Shown: positions 63,854 through 64,000 of the stretch, in pieces
Numbering within the stretch: the first letter of the stretch is position 1
Layout: each line of letters opens with the position of its first letter
Assembly: GCF_019704555.1 (NCBI RefSeq)
Contig: NZ_AP024745.1
Span: 2,228,001-2,292,000 of the forward strand
Reading direction: 5' to 3'
Source: Actinoplanes sp. L3-i22
Lineage (GTDB): Bacteria; Actinomycetota; Actinomycetes; Mycobacteriales; Micromonosporaceae
DNA: 64,000 nt
Program-made: the position numbers and the translations under genes
The notes under the pieces: model-generated
The model's database searches: none
What the model was told of the DNA's origin: nothing
What the model saw: only the letters and a program-made list of their open reading frames with translations

Positions 63854-64000
63854 ATGACATATCCCCCTAACCCCAACGACCCGTACGGTCAGCCGCAGCA
63901 GCCCTACGGCCAGGGCGAGCAGCCCCAGCAGCCGTACGGCGCGCCGCAGCAGCCCTATGGCGCGCCGCAGCAGCCCTACGGTCAGGCCCCCTACGGCCAG
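63854..64000 (+). CDS. Pro/Gln/Tyr-rich protein, N-terminal fragment
   Basis: The first 49 codons of a gene cut by the right edge: MTYPPNPNDPYGQ, followed by PYGQ/PYGAPQQ repeats. This resembles the N-terminus of the many actinomycete TM2/DUF4190-type proteins with long Pro-rich leaders. It starts 16 bases after the DUF2752 stop and is probably in the same operon. Confidence 0.7.
   Translation, partial: MTYPPNPNDPYGQPQQPYGQGEQPQQPYGAPQQPYGAPQQPYGQAPYGQ

Overview
This is a 64 kb chromosomal segment from a very high-GC actinomycete. Heavy use of GTG starts, many ATGA-type start/stop overlaps, leaderless-looking promoters and the gene content (Tad pilus, LCP protein, PvlArgDC, CtpE-like ATPase, AbfB-tailed glycosidase, kinase/GGDEF giant) suggest Micromonosporaceae, for example an Actinoplanes relative. 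That assignment is inference; no rRNA or tRNA gene was seen.

Layout. 1-6625 (minus): a Tad/Flp pilus operon, read receiver protein > TadE > TadG > CpaB > TadZ/CpaE > TadA/CpaF > TadB > TadC (cut by the window edge). 7075-14513 (plus): a YtfQRT-YjfF-type sugar ABC importer followed by a secreted GH2 enzyme with AbfB domains, probably furanoside scavenging. 14551-22006: small transport, redox and lipid genes, including a hydrolase/MarR pair, a pyruvoyl arginine decarboxylase, a Ca2+/H+ antiporter, a SelT/Rdx-like protein and a lipid kinase. 22007-25554: LCP protein and two glycosyltransferases (cell envelope). 25601-46056: ordinary chromosome, with an NCS1 permease/TetR pair, dihydrolipoyl dehydrogenase, a DUF2975/XRE pair, an OmpR two-component system, a P-type ATPase and a MerR/CMD pair, several with clear operators.

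46113-56532 is an integrated island. It is bounded by 53-bp imperfect direct repeats that copy the 3' end of a peptidase M15 gene, with a decayed tyrosine-recombinase remnant abutting the right repeat. Its cargo includes an AT-rich nuclease-like gene, several small hypothetical genes, a frameshifted HEPN-like gene and a two-gene conflict (defence-like) module: a trypco2 protein and a 1706-residue protein combining a trypsin-like protease, a CHAT protease, an NB-ARC/STAND NTPase and eleven TPR-like repeats that are almost identical at DNA level. This is the best candidate for a poorly described system in the window.

56504-64000: the LysM-M15 peptidase at the attachment site, a membrane protein, a 1732-residue kinase-ATPase-GAF-GGDEF signalling giant, a DUF2752 protein and the start of a Pro/Gln-rich protein cut by the window end.
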